From: JBKBRC01 sp046292345
GTDB taxonomy: Bacteria > Bacteroidota > Rhodothermia > Rhodothermales > Rubricoccaceae
Direction: 5' to 3'
Length of the DNA stretch: 64,000 nucleotides
Assembly (NCBI GenBank): GCA_046292345.1
Contig: JBKBRC010000010.1
Coordinates: 1 to 64,000 of the forward strand
Numbering within the stretch: the stretch's first letter is position 1; every line of letters begins with the position of its first letter. The notes below the pieces were generated by a model. It did not search any database. It saw only the letters and a list, made by a program, of their open reading frames with translations, and was not told where the DNA came from. The position numbers and the translations under genes are program-made. Of the stretch, positions 53,698-62,543 are shown piece after piece.

Positions 53698-56165
53698 CAG
53701 AGGTTGACGCGGAGCTCCAGGCCTACCATGCGCCCGATCGCCGGCGAGGCGACGAACTCGCGCACCTGCGCGTCGAACACGTTCGTGACCTGCCCGGCGA
53801 GCGTGAACTGCGGCGAGAGGCGGTAGCCGAGTCCGAGGTCCACGTTGACGAAGCCGCCGAGGGGGCCTTCGTTGAAGTCGCGCCCGACCCGCTGGCCCTC
53901 GATGACGGGCGAGCCGTTGTAGACCAGATCCGGGTTAGTGCGCGCTGCCACGTTGATGCCCGAGAAGAAGTCGTAGGCCTCGACCCAGCGCGTGAACACG
54001 GACCCGAACCACGCGCCCTGCCGGGCGCCGACGGCGAAGCTGGCCTTGTGGCGCGGCGTGTTGATGGGCAGGTCGTTGGCGTCCACGCGCCCGTCCCGGT
54101 TGCCGTCGTTGGCCGGGTCATCCGTGTCGAGCGAGAAATCGAAGTACGAGTAGTTGAGCGCGAGGTCGAGCCAGGGCGTCGGATAGAACGAGACGCCGAG
54201 GTCGGCGCCGTAGGTATCGACCGCGCCGAAGTTGAGGTAGGTAAGTACGAAGGCGCCGTTGTTCTGGAAGTCCGAGATCGGCCTCGAGCCGCGCTGCGTC
54301 ACCGTTCGCCCCTGCGTGGCGATGTTGACGAGCGGGCTCAGGAAATTCTTCGACATGTTGTAGTACGCGTTCGCGTCGACGAACCAGCGCTGGCCGAGGA
54401 TGCCCTTGTAGCCGGCCTCGAACGTCTGGATCGTCTCGACGGTCAGCGCCGCGACGGTGCTCCCGTCGGAGAGGGTGAAGCCGACGCCGTTGCCGAGCAC
54501 GAGGCCGCCGAAGAGGTTGCCGCTCAGGTTGAGGATCGTCGGGGCGGCAATGCCGCGGCCGTAGGTGGCGCGGAAGGTCCCGATGGGGGTGTCGTAGAGC
54601 AGCGCCGCCTTGGGCACGAAGTTGAACCCGTAGAGCTCGTGGTTGTCCGCCCGCGCGGCAATGACGGTGCGGAAGCCGGCCGCAAGCGGCGCGTCGGCCT
54701 GGGCATAGAGGCCGAACTGGTTGATGTTGATGCCGTCGGCGTCGAGCAGGTAGGTGCCGCGGCTGTCGGCCATGTCGCGCTGGAACTGGACGCCGCCGGT
54801 GAGGCGGGCGCTGGCGACGGGCTGGTTGTACTGAACCTCGGCGTTGAGGCGGCGAGAGTTGTCGCGGAAGAGCGCGCCGCGGGGAACGGTGAAGAGCGAG
54901 CCGTCCGGGTTGCGCAGCGGCTGCCCCGCGACGAAGACGGGCTGCTGCGTGAACGAGCGCGCGCGCGCCTCCTCGTCGGGCACGCCGGCCAGGCGCAGCA
55001 GCTGGTAGTTCTGCGTGCGCTGGTTGATGGCGTACGTGTCGTCGGTGATGGACCACGTGTGGTAGGCCTGCGCAAAGAGCCGCGGCGAGACGTAGCGCGC
55101 CTGGAGCAGATGGATCTGCCAGTCCTTGATCTGGTTGCGGCCGGCGTTGGTGACGCCGAGGTTGCTGTTGAGGCTGCCGCCGTAGGTCAGGATGACGTCC
55201 GCATCGGCGGCCGGGCTGTAGTAGAACGAGGCCTCGCCGGCGAGGGAGCGGAAGTCGCGGTCGAGCTCGAGCTCCTCGAAGGCGGTCGTGCCGACGTACA
55301 CCGAGTCGACGTAGTCGAACTCCGTGCCGCGTGAGAACGCGCCGGCCAGCTTGAACGCCATGCGCTCGCTGAGCACCTGCGCATGCCGCGCACGCGTGGT
55401 GAGCACGTTCTGCGAGCCGCCGCCGGCTACGACCGTCGTGCCGGGCGAGGTCCTCGGGTCGCGCGTGATGATGCTCACGAGGCCGTTGTGCGCGTTGGGG
55501 CCGTAGAGCGCGGCCGTGGGCCCGAGCACGACCTCGACGCGCTCGATGTCCTCCTTGACCGTCGTCGAGAGCGCCCCGAGCGGCAGGCCCGTCGCGATGA
55601 GCGACGAGAGACGGCCGTCGTTGATCTGGAGGTTCTTCGGGTTGAACGCGCTGCTGAAACCGCGCACGTTGAAGCCGGTCCCGACGACGCCGGCGCGCAC
55701 GTAGTCGACGCCCTTGACGCGGGCGACGAGTTCGCCCACGTTCCCGGCCGACTCGTCGATCGCGCGCCGCGAGATCACGCCGATCGTCGCCGGCGCGTCG
55801 GTGATCTTTTCGCCGCGGCGCGAGGCACTCACCACGGTCAGCTCGCCCAGGTTCAGCGCCGCCGGCGCGAGGCCGAGGTTGAGCGTGACTGTCTCGCCGC
55901 GGCGCACCACGACCTGCGTCTCGGCCGCGGCGTAGCCGACGAACGTTGCCCGGGCGGTGTACGTGCCGGCAGGCACGTTCGTGATTGCGTAGCGGCCGGA
56001 GGCGCCCGTGGTCGCGCCGTAGGAGGTGCCGACGAGCAGGACGTTCACGCCGGGCAGCGTCTCGCGCGTGTTGGCGTCGGTGATGACGCCCTGGATCGTA
56101 CCCTGCGCGGCAGCGCCGGCCGCGGCGAGCAGAGACAGACAGAGAAGCGGAAGCAACCTGTTCAT
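53697..56165 (-). CDS. TonB-dependent outer-membrane receptor
   Basis: The 822-residue protein has a signal peptide (RLLPLLCLSLLAAAGAAAQ), a CarboxypepD_reg-like domain (about 22-105, GVITDANTRETLPGVNVLLVGTS), a plug domain (about 125-240, with IERVEVVLGPTAALYGPNAHNGLVSIIT) and a 22-strand beta-barrel. The C terminus is truncated-looking but normal for this class (VGLELRVNL). It should import a substrate energised by TonB/ExbBD. Its ATG overlaps the stop of the upstream ligase gene (ATGA), so it is co-translated with the acyl-CoA cluster. Confidence 0.93.
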   Translation of the reverse strand: MNRLLPLLCLSLLAAAGAAAQGTIQGVITDANTRETLPGVNVLLVGTSYGATTGASGRYAITNVPAGTYTARATFVGYAAAETQVVVRRGETVTLNLGLAPAALNLGELTVVSASRRGEKITDAPATIGVISRRAIDESAGNVGELVARVKGVDYVRAGVVGTGFNVRGFSSAFNPKNLQINDGRLSSLIATGLPLGALSTTVKEDIERVEVVLGPTAALYGPNAHNGLVSIITRDPRTSPGTTVVAGGGSQNVLTTRARHAQVLSERMAFKLAGAFSRGTEFDYVDSVYVGTTAFEELELDRDFRSLAGEASFYYSPAADADVILTYGGSLNSNLGVTNAGRNQIKDWQIHLLQARYVSPRLFAQAYHTWSITDDTYAINQRTQNYQLLRLAGVPDEEARARSFTQQPVFVAGQPLRNPDGSLFTVPRGALFRDNSRRLNAEVQYNQPVASARLTGGVQFQRDMADSRGTYLLDADGININQFGLYAQADAPLAAGFRTVIAARADNHELYGFNFVPKAALLYDTPIGTFRATYGRGIAAPTILNLSGNLFGGLVLGNGVGFTLSDGSTVAALTVETIQTFEAGYKGILGQRWFVDANAYYNMSKNFLSPLVNIATQGRTVTQRGSRPISDFQNNGAFVLTYLNFGAVDTYGADLGVSFYPTPWLDLALNYSYFDFSLDTDDPANDGNRDGRVDANDLPINTPRHKASFAVGARQGAWFGSVFTRWVEAYDFFSGINVAARTNPDLVYNGSPVIEGQRVGRDFNEGPLGGFVNVDLGLGYRLSPQFTLAGQVTNVFDAQVREFVASPAIGRMVGLELRVNL

Positions 56166-57718
56166 GAGAGTGGAGGCTGAGAGGGTGAGTGGGAGACAGC
56201 CGAGACGGCCGCCAGAGCGTTCTTGTCGATCTTCCCGAGCGGCGTGCGCGGCAGGGCCGCCACGAACGTGAGCGCCGCCGGGCGCTTGTAGCGGGCCAGG
56301 CGCTCGGCGAGGAAGGCCTCGAGCGCCTCGGCCGAGAGGGCCACTGCGGGCGTGGGCACCACGAACGCATGGCCGACCTCGCCCCAGCGCGCGTCGGGCA
56401 CGCCCACGACCGCCGCCTCGGCCACCCCCGGGTGTGCCAGCAGCGCCGCCTCCACCTCCGACGGGTACACGTTCTCCCCGCCCGAGATGAACATCTCCTT
56501 GCGCCGCCCGACGATCGTGTAGAAGCCCTCGGCGTCGGTGCGGGCCAGGTCGCCGGTGCGCAGCCAGCCGTCGCAGAGCACCTCGGCGGTCGCTTCCGGG
56601 CGCTGCCAGTAGCCAGCCATGACGTGCGGCCCGCGGAGCAGCAGCTCGCCCGTCTGCCCGGGCGCGCAGGCGGCGCCGGTCTCGGGGTCGACCACGCGCG
56701 CCTCGACGTGCAGCATGGGGCGTCCGACCGATCCCGGCCGGGCCCGGACCTCCGCGTCGGGCAGCCAGAAGTTGTTTCCCGTCGCCTCGGTCAGGCCGTA
56801 CCCCTGGCGGAAGAGTACGCCCCGGTCCCAGAAGGCGCGGCTGATGGCGGGCGGACACGGGGCCCCCCCGCTGATGACGAGCCGCAGCGTCGAGAAGTCA
56901 GCCGAGGGCCAGCGCGGGTGCGCTTGCAGGGCCGCGAACATGGCCGGTACGCCGATGTAGCGCGTCACCGAGGGCAGGAGGTCAAACGTCTCGTCGGCGT
57001 CGAAGCCGGTGCACAGCACGGTCGTCCCGCCGATCCAGACGAGGGGCAGGCAGAAGACGTTGAACCCGCCGACGTGGTAGAGCGGAAGCTGGAGTGGCGC
57101 CACGTCGTCGTCGCGAAGTCCCCATGAGGCGACGGTTCCCGAGGCGTTCGCCAGCAGGTTGCCGTGCGTGAGCACGGCCCCCTTGGGTAGCCCGGTCGTC
57201 CCGCCGGTGTTGACGATGAGCCACGGGGTATCGCAGGTCGCCGTGGCGCCCAGATCTTCGCGCACCGCCTCGCGCGCGCGCTCGGCGAAAGCCACGTCGG
57301 CGTCGCCCGAGCCGTCGAGCGCGAGGCGGACGCACCCGGGGGGCAGGGCGGCCCGCAGCACGGCGGCCGTCTCGGCGAAGGCTGCGGCGTGGAGGAACGC
57401 GCGCGGCTGCGACGCCGCGACGACCCGTTGCAACTCAGGCGAGGCGAGGCGCCCGTTGAGCGGGTGCAGGATCGCTCCCAGCGTCCCGCAGGCAAAGAGC
57501 AGGTCGAGCATCTCGGCGCGGTTGGCCGCGAGCACGGCCACCCGGTCGCCGGCGCGCACGCCGAGCCGGTGCAGCAGCGCGGCCGTGCGCCGGGCGCGGG
57601 CGTGCCAGGCGGCGAACGTCGTCTGCCGCCCCGTAGCGCGCTCGACGAGCCCGACGCGCTCCGGCGAGAGCCGCGCCCGGGCGGCCAGCCAGTCCGGTGC
57701 GAGGGTGCGCGTGTCCAT
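56162..57718 (-). CDS. Acyl-CoA synthetase (class I adenylate-forming enzyme), copy 1
   Basis: The 518-residue protein is an ANL-superfamily ligase. It shows the P-loop-like NTGGTTGLPKGAVLTHGNL, the A5-type GYGLTEATGNNFW, the TGD motif GWLRTGDLARTDAEG, the hinge GRRKEMFISGGENVYPSEVE, and a C-terminal Lys in RTPLGKIDKNAL. It should form an acyl-AMP and then a thioester with CoA. Residues ~338-453 are encoded by a 348-bp segment identical to that in the second ligase. It overlaps the TonB receptor start and follows the KASIII-like gene by 2 bases. Confidence 0.92.
   Translation of the reverse strand: MDTRTLAPDWLAARARLSPERVGLVERATGRQTTFAAWHARARRTAALLHRLGVRAGDRVAVLAANRAEMLDLLFACGTLGAILHPLNGRLASPELQRVVAASQPRAFLHAAAFAETAAVLRAALPPGCVRLALDGSGDADVAFAERAREAVREDLGATATCDTPWLIVNTGGTTGLPKGAVLTHGNLLANASGTVASWGLRDDDVAPLQLPLYHVGGFNVFCLPLVWIGGTTVLCTGFDADETFDLLPSVTRYIGVPAMFAALQAHPRWPSADFSTLRLVISGGAPCPPAISRAFWDRGVLFRQGYGLTEATGNNFWLPDAEVRARPGSVGRPMLHVEARVVDPETGAACAPGQTGELLLRGPHVMAGYWQRPEATAEVLCDGWLRTGDLARTDAEGFYTIVGRRKEMFISGGENVYPSEVEAALLAHPGVAEAAVVGVPDARWGEVGHAFVVPTPAVALSAEALEAFLAERLARYKRPAALTFVAALPRTPLGKIDKNALAAVSAVSHSPSQPPLS
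56361..56708. repeat. 348-bp identical segment, copy in ligase 1
   Basis: Identical, base for base as far as I can align, to 59008-59355 in the second ligase gene, with abrupt divergence at both edges. It covers the GDL and hinge motifs. Confidence 0.95.
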
Positions 57719-57720
57719 GG

Positions 57721-58821
57721 CTATGCCCCCTCGGAAGCGGCGGCAGGCGACGCAGCGCCCCAGCGCACGATCGCCGCGCCCCAGACGTACCCGATGCCCG
57801 CCCCGACAACGGCGACGAGGGTGCCGTCCTCGAGCCTGCCCTGCCGCTCGCCCTCGATGAGCGCGATGATCGAGTCCTGCTCGCCGATGTGGCCGTAGGT
57901 GTTCAGGTACACCGACTGCTCCCACGTCAGCCCGAGGCGGTCGAGCATTTCCTGATGGGCCGACGGTTTGACGAGCACGAGGTCGAGGAAACCGAGGTCG
58001 GCGCGCGTGAGCGGCCGCCCGTCCGGCCCTGGCCCGGACTTACGCAGCGCCTCGTCCACGCAGCGGACCCACGTGTCCATCGAGACGGCGCCGAGGCGTG
58101 CCTTCATGGCTTCGGGCTCGACCAGGTCGAACATGAAGCGCCCCTCGGCAACGGCCGCGTCGGTCGGGTGGGCGCGCGTGCCGCTGGCCGGGATAATCAC
58201 GTGCGTGCTCATCGAGCCGTCGGAGACGAGGTGGGTCCCCAGCACGTGATTGCGGTCATGCCCCTTGCGCAGCAGCAGCGCGCCGGCGCCGGCGCCGATG
58301 TTGAACATGAACGACGTGCGCCGGTTGGTCAGGTCCACGAAGCGGCTGACGTTGTAGCCGCCCGCGATCAGCACGGTGTCGATGTCGTCCGAGCCGCGCA
58401 TCAGGTCGCGCGCCGTCGTCAGCGCGGCGATCGTGGTGCAGCAGCGCATGTGGACGTCCATGCCCCACGCGTTCGTGGCGCCGATCTCGTGCGCGATGTG
58501 GATGCCGCACGTCCACATGAGGTACTCGCGCCACTCCTCGGTCGTCGAGAGCACGACGTCGATCTCCGCCGGGTCGATATCGGCGCGGGCGAGGCAGTCC
58601 CTGGCGGCGGCGATGGCCATCGCGTTGGGGTGGTCGTCTGGCCCGGCGACGTACTTGCGCTCGATGCCGAGCTTCTCGCGAACGACCCACTCCGGCAGTC
58701 CGCTCGCGTCGGCGATCTCGGCGGCGGTCATGACGCCCTCCGGCAAATGCATCCCCATGCTCACGATGCCGATCGGCTCGCGCGCGGCGGCCGGGGCTGA
58801 GCTGAAGTCGCGGCTCGTCAT
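57721..58821 (-). CDS. 3-oxoacyl-ACP synthase III-like (KASIII-fold) condensing enzyme
   Basis: The 366-residue thiolase-fold protein begins with IGIVSMGMHLPEGVMTAAEIA. The catalytic Cys is in the HMRCCTTIAAL context (Cys127 or Cys128). His in VLVKPSAHQEML and the NTYGHIGEQDS loop replace the usual GNxS loop of FabH. It is distinct from the housekeeping fabH at 63631 and probably makes a specialised 3-oxoacyl product from CoA-activated substrates. Two acyl-CoA ligases flank it, 2 and 17 bases away on the same strand. Confidence 0.88.
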   Translation of the reverse strand: MTSRDFSSAPAAAREPIGIVSMGMHLPEGVMTAAEIADASGLPEWVVREKLGIERKYVAGPDDHPNAMAIAAARDCLARADIDPAEIDVVLSTTEEWREYLMWTCGIHIAHEIGATNAWGMDVHMRCCTTIAALTTARDLMRGSDDIDTVLIAGGYNVSRFVDLTNRRTSFMFNIGAGAGALLLRKGHDRNHVLGTHLVSDGSMSTHVIIPASGTRAHPTDAAVAEGRFMFDLVEPEAMKARLGAVSMDTWVRCVDEALRKSGPGPDGRPLTRADLGFLDLVLVKPSAHQEMLDRLGLTWEQSVYLNTYGHIGEQDSIIALIEGERQGRLEDGTLVAVVGAGIGYVWGAAIVRWGAASPAAASEGA

Positions 58822-58838
58822 GGGAGGTCTGTTTCGGG

Positions 58839-60314
58839 TCACAGGTTGAGTTCCTCGAGCAGCCGGCGCTTGAGCACTTTGCCGGCCTCCGACAGGGGTA
58901 GCGTGTCCCGGAAGACGACCGCCCGCGGCACCTTGTAGCCGGCGAGCCGGGCGCGCAGAAAGGCGAGCAGCTCGGCCTCGCCCGGCGCAGCCTCCTTCCG
59001 AGGGACGACGAACGCATGGCCGACCTCGCCCCAGCGCGCGTCGGGCACGCCCACGACCGCCGCCTCGGCCACCCCCGGGTGTGCCAGCAGCGCCGCCTCC
59101 ACCTCCGACGGGTACACGTTCTCCCCGCCCGAGATGAACATCTCCTTGCGCCGCCCGACGATCGTGTAGAAGCCCTCGGCGTCGGTGCGGGCCAGGTCGC
59201 CGGTGCGCAGCCAGCCGTCGCAGAGCACCTCGGCGGTCGCTTCCGGGCGCTGCCAGTAGCCAGCCATGACGTGCGGCCCGCGGAGCAGCAGCTCGCCCGT
59301 CTGCCCGGGCGCGCAGGCGGCGCCGGTCTCGGGGTCGACCACGCGCGCCTCGACGAAGGCGTTGGGCCGGCCGATGGAGCCGGCGCGGCGCTCGGCCTCG
59401 GCGGCGGGGAGCGAAAACGCGCCCGGCCCGAACTCGGTCATGCCGAAGCCCTGGCGAAAGACGACGCCCTTCTCCTGCGCGTAGCGCCGCACCAGGGAGA
59501 CCGGCAGCGGCGCCCCCCCGCTGAGGCAGTAGCGCAGCGAGCTGAGATCCGCCCGCTCCCACGTCTCGGCCTCTGCCAGGCGCGCAAACACCGTCGGGAC
59601 TCCGGCAAACAGGGTCGCGCGCTCGTCGGCGAGCAGGCGCAGCACGGCATCCGCGTCAAAGTGCGGGACCTGCACGACCGCGCCGCCGAGCAGCAGCAGC
59701 GGCACGCTGAAGGCAAAGAGGCCGCCGGCGTGAAAGAGCGGGAACACGTTCAGGTAGACGTCCTCTTCTCGGACGTCGGCCAGGGCCGTGCTGAACGCGT
59801 TGAAGACGACCTGCCGGTGGCTGATCTGTGCCGCTTTCGGAGCGCCTGTCGTCCCCCCGGTGAAGAGCAGGCACGCGGTCGCCTCGAGCGGGAGCGCGTC
59901 GCACCAGACGGGCTCGTCACCGCCGAGCGCCTCCGCGCAGGCGAGCAGCGCGCGCCACGCGCGCGCGCCGGGAAGCGCTTCCGGGTCGACGTCGGCAGCA
60001 AGCGTGAGCGCCGGGCGAGCGCAGGCCAGCTGGGCGCGGAGCTCGGCGGGAGCGAGGCGGCGGTTGAGCGGCACCGAGACCGCGCCGAGCTTGCCACAGG
60101 CAAAGAAGAGGTCAAAGTGCGCCACGCCGTCGGGGGCCAGCAGCGCCACCCGGTCGCCGCGGCCCACCCCCGCCTCGCGCAGTGCCCGCGCCAGGCGATC
60201 GGCCCGTGCGTTAAGCGCCCCGTACGAGAGGCGGAGCCCTTCGCGCACGTCAACGAGCGCGAGGCGGTCAGGATGGGCGGCGGCCCGCCACGAGAGGTAG
60301 TCTCCGGGGCGCAT
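58839..60314 (-). CDS. Acyl-CoA synthetase (class I adenylate-forming enzyme), copy 2
   Basis: The 491-residue ANL ligase shows ACLLFTGGTTGAPKAAQIS, FRQGFGMTEFGPGAF, the GDL motif and the hinge GRRKEMFISGGENVY. It ends with LPLSEAGKVLKRRLLEELNL, where the Lys is catalytic. Residues ~320-436 are encoded by the 348-bp segment shared with the first ligase; outside it the two proteins are only moderately alike. It lies 2 bases after the alpha/beta hydrolase gene (60317-61198). Confidence 0.92.
   Translation of the reverse strand: MRPGDYLSWRAAAHPDRLALVDVREGLRLSYGALNARADRLARALREAGVGRGDRVALLAPDGVAHFDLFFACGKLGAVSVPLNRRLAPAELRAQLACARPALTLAADVDPEALPGARAWRALLACAEALGGDEPVWCDALPLEATACLLFTGGTTGAPKAAQISHRQVVFNAFSTALADVREEDVYLNVFPLFHAGGLFAFSVPLLLLGGAVVQVPHFDADAVLRLLADERATLFAGVPTVFARLAEAETWERADLSSLRYCLSGGAPLPVSLVRRYAQEKGVVFRQGFGMTEFGPGAFSLPAAEAERRAGSIGRPNAFVEARVVDPETGAACAPGQTGELLLRGPHVMAGYWQRPEATAEVLCDGWLRTGDLARTDAEGFYTIVGRRKEMFISGGENVYPSEVEAALLAHPGVAEAAVVGVPDARWGEVGHAFVVPRKEAAPGEAELLAFLRARLAGYKVPRAVVFRDTLPLSEAGKVLKRRLLEELNL
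59008..59355. repeat. 348-bp identical segment, copy in ligase 2
   Basis: Partner of 56361-56708, in direct orientation 2647 bases away. Recombination between the copies would delete the KASIII-like gene and fuse the two ligases. Confidence 0.95.
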
Positions 60315-60316
60315 GG

Positions 60317-61198
60317 TCAGACGTCACCGGTAGAATCGTCCCCGAGGAACTCAAGGACGGCTTCCGAGAAGGCGTCGGCGTGCTCCCAGAAGAAGAGATG
60401 ACGCCCGGGAAAGACACGGACGCGCGCGTCGGGGAGCAGCGCGGCGAGAACCTCGGCGTTGGCGCGGGGCACGAGCGGGTCTTCCTCGCCGGCGCAGACG
60501 AGCGTGGGCGCGGCGATGCGCGGCGTGCAGCGGGCGCCGTCGTAGGCGTTGGCGCCGAGCAGTTGGCGGTAGTAGGCCGCCTCGGGCTGCGGGTAGGCCA
60601 GCCGCCACGCCGTGATGAAATCCAGCAGCGCCGGGTGCCCGCGGCGGAACGCGTCGCTGAAGCTGAGCGCGTAGCCGTCTTCGAGGCGCTCCCGGCGCGT
60701 ACGCCCGCGCGGCCGCACGGTGCGCGCGAGGACGTCCCCCGAGGGGCCGATCTGGTTCTGCCCGCCCACGGCCGTCCCCACGAGCACGAGGCGGTCCACG
60801 CGGTCGGGACGGGTGGCCGCGAGGTACTGCGCGACGAAACCGCCCATGGACGCGCCGAGGACGTGCGCGCGGGCGATGCCGTACGCGTCGAGCACGGCGA
60901 CGAGGTCTTCGGCAAAGCCCGCGACGCTGTAGCGCTCGTCGGGCTTGTCTGAGCGCCCGCTGCCGCGCAGCTCCGGCATGACGAGCGAGAAGCGCGCGCC
61001 GAGGGCCGCGCGCGAGCGCGCCCAGAGCCATGTGCCTGAGCCCAGTCCCGGCACGAGCAGCAGCGGCGGGCCGCTCCCCTCGCGCTCGACCCACAGGCGG
61101 ACGTTCCCCGCGCAGACGAACGTGCCGTCTGCGTCGGACGGCGATTCCGGGAGCGCAGGCGGCGCGTCGTGCCGGGTTAGATAGAGGGGAGGAGTCAT
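60317..61198 (-). CDS. Alpha/beta hydrolase (enol-lactonase/esterase-like)
   Basis: The 293-residue protein has no signal peptide. It shows the oxyanion region PLLLVPGLGSGTWLWA, the nucleophile elbow GASMGGFVAQ and the late His in VFPGRHLFFWEH. It resembles 3-oxoadipate enol-lactonase-type hydrolases, but the substrate is open. Its ATG overlaps the stop of the SDR gene by one base (TGATG), so it is tightly coupled to the cluster. Confidence 0.9.
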   Translation of the reverse strand: MTPPLYLTRHDAPPALPESPSDADGTFVCAGNVRLWVEREGSGPPLLLVPGLGSGTWLWARSRAALGARFSLVMPELRGSGRSDKPDERYSVAGFAEDLVAVLDAYGIARAHVLGASMGGFVAQYLAATRPDRVDRLVLVGTAVGGQNQIGPSGDVLARTVRPRGRTRRERLEDGYALSFSDAFRRGHPALLDFITAWRLAYPQPEAAYYRQLLGANAYDGARCTPRIAAPTLVCAGEEDPLVPRANAEVLAALLPDARVRVFPGRHLFFWEHADAFSEAVLEFLGDDSTGDV

Positions 61199-61938
61199 CA
61201 GATGACCAGGCCGCCATCTACGGAGAGGACGGCGCCGGTGATGAACGCCGCCCGGTCAGAGGCCAGGAAGACGTAGGCCTCTGCGATGTCCTCGGGGCGG
61301 CCGATGCGCCCAAGCGGCGCCCGCTCAGCCATCATCGCCAGAACCTTCTCGGGCATCTCGCGGATGATCTCAGTCCCGATGAAGCCAGGTGCGACCGCGT
61401 TGACACGCACGCCCTCGGGCCCGAGCTCGCGCGCCCACGTCCGCGTCATGCCGATGACGCCAGCCTTCGTGGCGACGTAGTTGCTCTGCCCGAAGTTGCC
61501 GTAGAGCCCGACGACGGATGAGGCGTTCAGGATGACGCCGCTGCCCTGCTCCACCATGCGCCGGGCCGCGGCCTGCCCGCACAGAAACACCCCCTTGAGG
61601 TTCACCTCCACGACGCGGTCCCACTGCGCCTCGGTCATCCTGACCAGGCGCGCGTCCTGCACGATGCCGGCGTTGTTGACGAGCACGTCGAGCCGGCCGA
61701 AGGCTTCGTGGATGTCCGCGAAGACGCGCGCGACGGCCGCCGCGTCGGTAACGTCGAGAGCATGGAAGTGCGCTTCCCCCCCGGCCTCGGCGACGGCCTG
61801 CAGGGCGGCCTCGCCGGCTGCGGTGTTGATGTCGGTCAGCACGACGCGGGCGCCCTCGCGGGCGAACGCCACGGCGGTTGCACGGCCGATGCCGCACGCC
61901 GCGCCGGTGACGAGGACGGTTTTTTCGTCGAAGAGCAT
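61198..61938 (-). CDS. fabG: 3-oxoacyl-ACP reductase-like short-chain dehydrogenase
   Basis: The 246-residue classical SDR has the TGAACGIGRATAVAFAREGA nucleotide motif, NNAGIV, the catalytic Ser-Tyr-Lys (NASSVVGLYGN, QSNYVATKAGV) and the C-terminal PEDIAEAYVFLASDRAAFITG. It is similar to FabG and would reduce a 3-oxoacyl thioester with NADPH. In this cluster it may reduce the KASIII product. It lies 3 bases after the GbsR-type regulator stop. Confidence 0.93.
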   Translation of the reverse strand: MLFDEKTVLVTGAACGIGRATAVAFAREGARVVLTDINTAAGEAALQAVAEAGGEAHFHALDVTDAAAVARVFADIHEAFGRLDVLVNNAGIVQDARLVRMTEAQWDRVVEVNLKGVFLCGQAAARRMVEQGSGVILNASSVVGLYGNFGQSNYVATKAGVIGMTRTWARELGPEGVRVNAVAPGFIGTEIIREMPEKVLAMMAERAPLGRIGRPEDIAEAYVFLASDRAAFITGAVLSVDGGLVI

Positions 61939-61941
61939 CGG

Positions 61942-62517
61942 TCAGCCCGGCCAGGTGGCGATCGTTTCCAGGGAGTAACCGGGGAGCGGCTTCTGCTCCC
62001 AGGTGGCGAGGTAGTCCTCTACCGAGGGCAGCGTCCCCTCGGTGGCGCGCCAGTCGTCGACAAAGCGGCGGTACGCCTCGATCATGCGGAGGTGGAACTC
62101 GCGCATGCGGATCAGGCGCTCGCAGATGACCCGCAGCTCGGCCCGCCGGTCGCCCTCGGCCTGCGCGAAGGCGCGCAGCGCGTGCCCGAGGTGGGTGTTG
62201 GCCACCTGCAGCGTCTGCTCGTACAGCCGGTACTGGTTCACGCCGGCCGTCAGGAAGACGTGCTCGGCGATCTGGTAGTAGTAGCGGCGGTCCCCTCTGA
62301 GGCGCACGCGGCGCACGAGGCTCAGCTCCTCGAGGCGGCGCGTGATCTGGTTGATCGGGCTCTTGCTCACGTGCAGCGCCGCGGCGATCTGCTCCTCGGA
62401 GAGCGGCTCGACGGTAGCAAGCAGCAGGCCGACGACGCGGCCCATGAGCTCGCTGTGGCCGAACCGGACGTAGCCCTGGCCGAAGTCCTCGGTGAGAAGC
62501 TGGCGGAAATCTTCCAT
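61942..62517 (-). CDS. GbsR/MarR-family transcriptional regulator
   Basis: The 191-residue protein has a winged-helix domain (about residues 20-90, SELMGRVVGLLLATVEPLSEEQIAAALHVSKSPINQITRRLEELSLVRRV in pieces) followed by a helical effector/dimer part, as in GbsR-type regulators. ATG 62517 is chosen; TTG 62547, overlapping the upstream stop, would add ten residues. Embedded within the acyl-CoA cluster, it is the probable regulator of the operon. The AT-rich palindrome ctgatcag at about 63453-63460, upstream of the first gene, is a candidate operator. Confidence 0.87.
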   Translation of the reverse strand: MEDFRQLLTEDFGQGYVRFGHSELMGRVVGLLLATVEPLSEEQIAAALHVSKSPINQITRRLEELSLVRRVRLRGDRRYYYQIAEHVFLTAGVNQYRLYEQTLQVANTHLGHALRAFAQAEGDRRAELRVICERLIRMREFHLRMIEAYRRFVDDWRATEGTLPSVEDYLATWEQKPLPGYSLETIATWPG

Positions 62518-62543
62518 GTGGGGCAGCGTGGGAAGGTCGGGGG

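Noticed and set aside
56361..59355. Insertion sequence or transposon ends as the cause of the 348-bp repeat
   Set aside because: The repeat lies fully inside coding sequence in the same frame, with no transposase, terminal inverted repeats or target duplication.
56162..61938. OleABCD-type olefin or beta-lactone pathway
   Set aside because: KASIII, ligase, hydrolase and SDR are all present, but the SDR is a short FabG-like protein rather than an extended OleD, and the KASIII does not look OleA-like; the resemblance is only in enzyme classes.
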